DNA of 5,496 bases from Pseudomonadota bacterium (lineage in GTDB: Bacteria > Myxococcota > UBA9042 > PHBI01): the NCBI GenBank assembly GCA_005788935.1, contig SYAK01000559.1, forward strand, positions 1 through 5,496, written 5' to 3'. The stretch's first letter is position 1. Each line of letters begins with the position of its first letter. Both the position numbers and the translations under genes were made by a program. Below, piece after piece: positions 4,459 to 5,496 of this stretch. A model generated the notes under the pieces. That model did no database searches, had not been told where the DNA came from, and was given only the letters and a program-made list of their open reading frames with translations.

Positions 4459-5496
4459 ATGGCACAGACACCAGGTGGGGGCCCGAGCCCGGGCTGGGTG
4501 ACGGGGGCGAAGACCGTGACCGCGCTGACGCTCGCGCTGCGGGGGCTCGTCGAGGAGGCCTTCGCGGCGGTCCAGGTGACCGGCGAGGTGAGCGGCGACC
4601 GCCCGTCGGCGGGGCACCTCTACTTCACGCTCAAGGACGAGGGGGCGCAGATCGCGTGCGTCATCTGGCGCTCGACGCTGACGCGGCTGCGGGTGGTCCC
4701 GCGGGCGGGGATGAAGGTCGCCCTGCGCGGCAAGATCGAGGTCTACCCCCCGCACGGCAAGTATCAGCTCATCGTGAGCGAGGTCGTCGACATCGGCGCG
4801 GGCGCCATCGACGCCGAGCTGCGGGCCCTCGCCGAGCGGCTCTCGGCCGAGGGGCTCTTCGCGCCCGAGCGCAAGCGCCCGCTGCCGCTGCTGCCGCGGC
4901 GGGTCGGCGTCGTGACCGCGTTGACCGGAGCTGCACTTCAGGACGTCTTGCGCGTGATTCGCGACCGTTTCCCAGCCGACGTGCTCGTGGCGCCCGCGCG
5001 CGTGCAGGGCGAGGGCGCGGCGGCCACCATCGTCGCGGCGCTGCGGGCGGTGGAGTCGCGCGTCGACGTGGTGCTCGTGACGCGCGGCGGCGGCTCGTCG
5101 GAGGACCTGTCGGCGTTCAACGACGAGGCGCTCGTGCGTGCGGTGGCGAGCTGCCGCGTGCCCGTCGTGTCGGCGATTGGCCACGAGATCGACGTCGTGC
5201 TGACCGATCTGGCCGCCGACCTCCGCATGCCGACGCCCTCGGCCGCCGCCGCGAGGCTCGTGCCAAACTTTGACGATCTGTCAGCTCACGTCGGGACCCT
5301 GCGCGGACGCCTCGATGACGCCCTCGCGCGCCGCCTCGGCGAGTCCGCCCAGCACCTCGACCGCCTGCTCGAGCGCCTGCACCCTGCCTTCGAGCGCCGC
5401 CTGACGCGCGCCCGCCGTCGCCTCGACCAGCTGCGCCACCGCCTCGACGCCAGCCGCCCAGCCCTACGCCTCGCCGCCCAGCGAGCCCGCCTCGCG
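4459..5496 (+). CDS. xseA: Exodeoxyribonuclease VII large subunit, C-terminus cut by window edge
   Basis: XseA is the catalytic subunit of exonuclease VII, which with XseB degrades single-stranded DNA from both ends into short oligonucleotides during mismatch repair and damage processing. The frame is open from ATG 4459 to the window end: 346 residues of a family usually 400-460 long. An OB-fold covers about residues 18-115, with GEVSG, SAGHLYFTLKDE and GKIEVYPPHGKYQL visible. The catalytic domain follows: TALTGAALQD, then TRGGGSSEDLSAFNDE, VVSAIGHEIDVV and MPTPSAAAARLV. From about residue 275 the sequence becomes a long leucine/arginine-rich helix with repeated RLD-x-L-like units, the expected coiled-coil region. 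No Shine-Dalgarno sequence precedes ATG 4459; an in-frame GTG at 4498-4500 (codon 14) is an alternative, and conserved sequence begins only after it. xseB is expected downstream, beyond the window. Confidence 0.95.
   Translation, partial: MAQTPGGGPSPGWVTGAKTVTALTLALRGLVEEAFAAVQVTGEVSGDRPSAGHLYFTLKDEGAQIACVIWRSTLTRLRVVPRAGMKVALRGKIEVYPPHGKYQLIVSEVVDIGAGAIDAELRALAERLSAEGLFAPERKRPLPLLPRRVGVVTALTGAALQDVLRVIRDRFPADVLVAPARVQGEGAAATIVAALRAVESRVDVVLVTRGGGSSEDLSAFNDEALVRAVASCRVPVVSAIGHEIDVVLTDLAADLRMPTPSAAAARLVPNFDDLSAHVGTLRGRLDDALARRLGESAQHLDRLLERLHPAFERRLTRARRRLDQLRHRLDASRPALRLAAQRARLA

Noticed and set aside
4294..5184. Minus-strand extension of the pfkA frame across the intergenic region and xseA
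   Set aside because: The extension lacks family similarity, overlaps conserved xseA motifs on the other strand, and pfkA has a strong GGAGGGAG at its own ATG.
4656..5273. Plus-strand 205-codon ORF inside xseA
   Set aside because: It is arginine/alanine-rich and out of frame with the conserved exonuclease VII motifs; the real frame is the one open from 4459 to the window end.
1..5496. CRISPR array, tRNA, rRNA, riboswitch, insertion sequence or phage module
   Set aside because: I saw no regularly spaced repeats, cloverleaf-like sequence, known riboswitch core, transposase or terminal inverted repeats. The window is mostly ordinary housekeeping genes.

Overview
The window is very GC-rich (about 70% or more by eye), with third codon positions almost all G or C. 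It carries compact, conserved bacterial housekeeping genes. The order nadC-birA-coaX, a long-form phosphofructokinase and an AAA-ATPase-like gene (PF09820 type) would fit a high-GC deltaproteobacterial or myxobacterial (Myxococcota) genome. That placement is an inference from gene content and composition, not from a marker gene.

Layout. Positions 1-200 (minus) hold the N-terminal 66 residues of an AAA-ATPase-like protein that runs off the left edge. Positions 201-633 contain no intact convincing gene. They hold a 12-bp palindrome, a stretch of coding-like sequence (minus, about 299-495) that looks like a small or frameshifted gene, and a hairpin 38 nt past the coaX stop. Positions 634-4293 (minus) hold four closely packed genes, read in the order pfkA, nadC, birA, coaX. 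The gaps are 58 nt and 27 nt, and birA and coaX overlap by 4 nt (ATGA). Positions 4294-4458 are a short divergent intergenic region. From 4459 (plus) xseA, the exonuclease VII large subunit, runs off the right edge.

How the genes relate. The minus-strand cluster joins one glycolytic enzyme (fructose 6-phosphate phosphorylation) to single steps of three cofactor pathways: NAD synthesis (quinolinate phosphoribosyltransferase), biotin attachment to carboxylases (biotin protein ligase) and CoA synthesis (type III pantothenate kinase). Shine-Dalgarno-like sequences stand before all four genes, and the tight spacing argues for one transcript starting in the 4294-4458 region. xseA is divergent and belongs to DNA repair.

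I found no CRISPR array, tRNA, rRNA, complete mobile element or convincing new system. The points most worth a second look are the Phe in the phosphofructokinase TIDND motif, the possible gene remnant at 299-495 beside the AAA-ATPase-like gene, and the repeat and palindrome structure in the divergent pfkA/xseA region.
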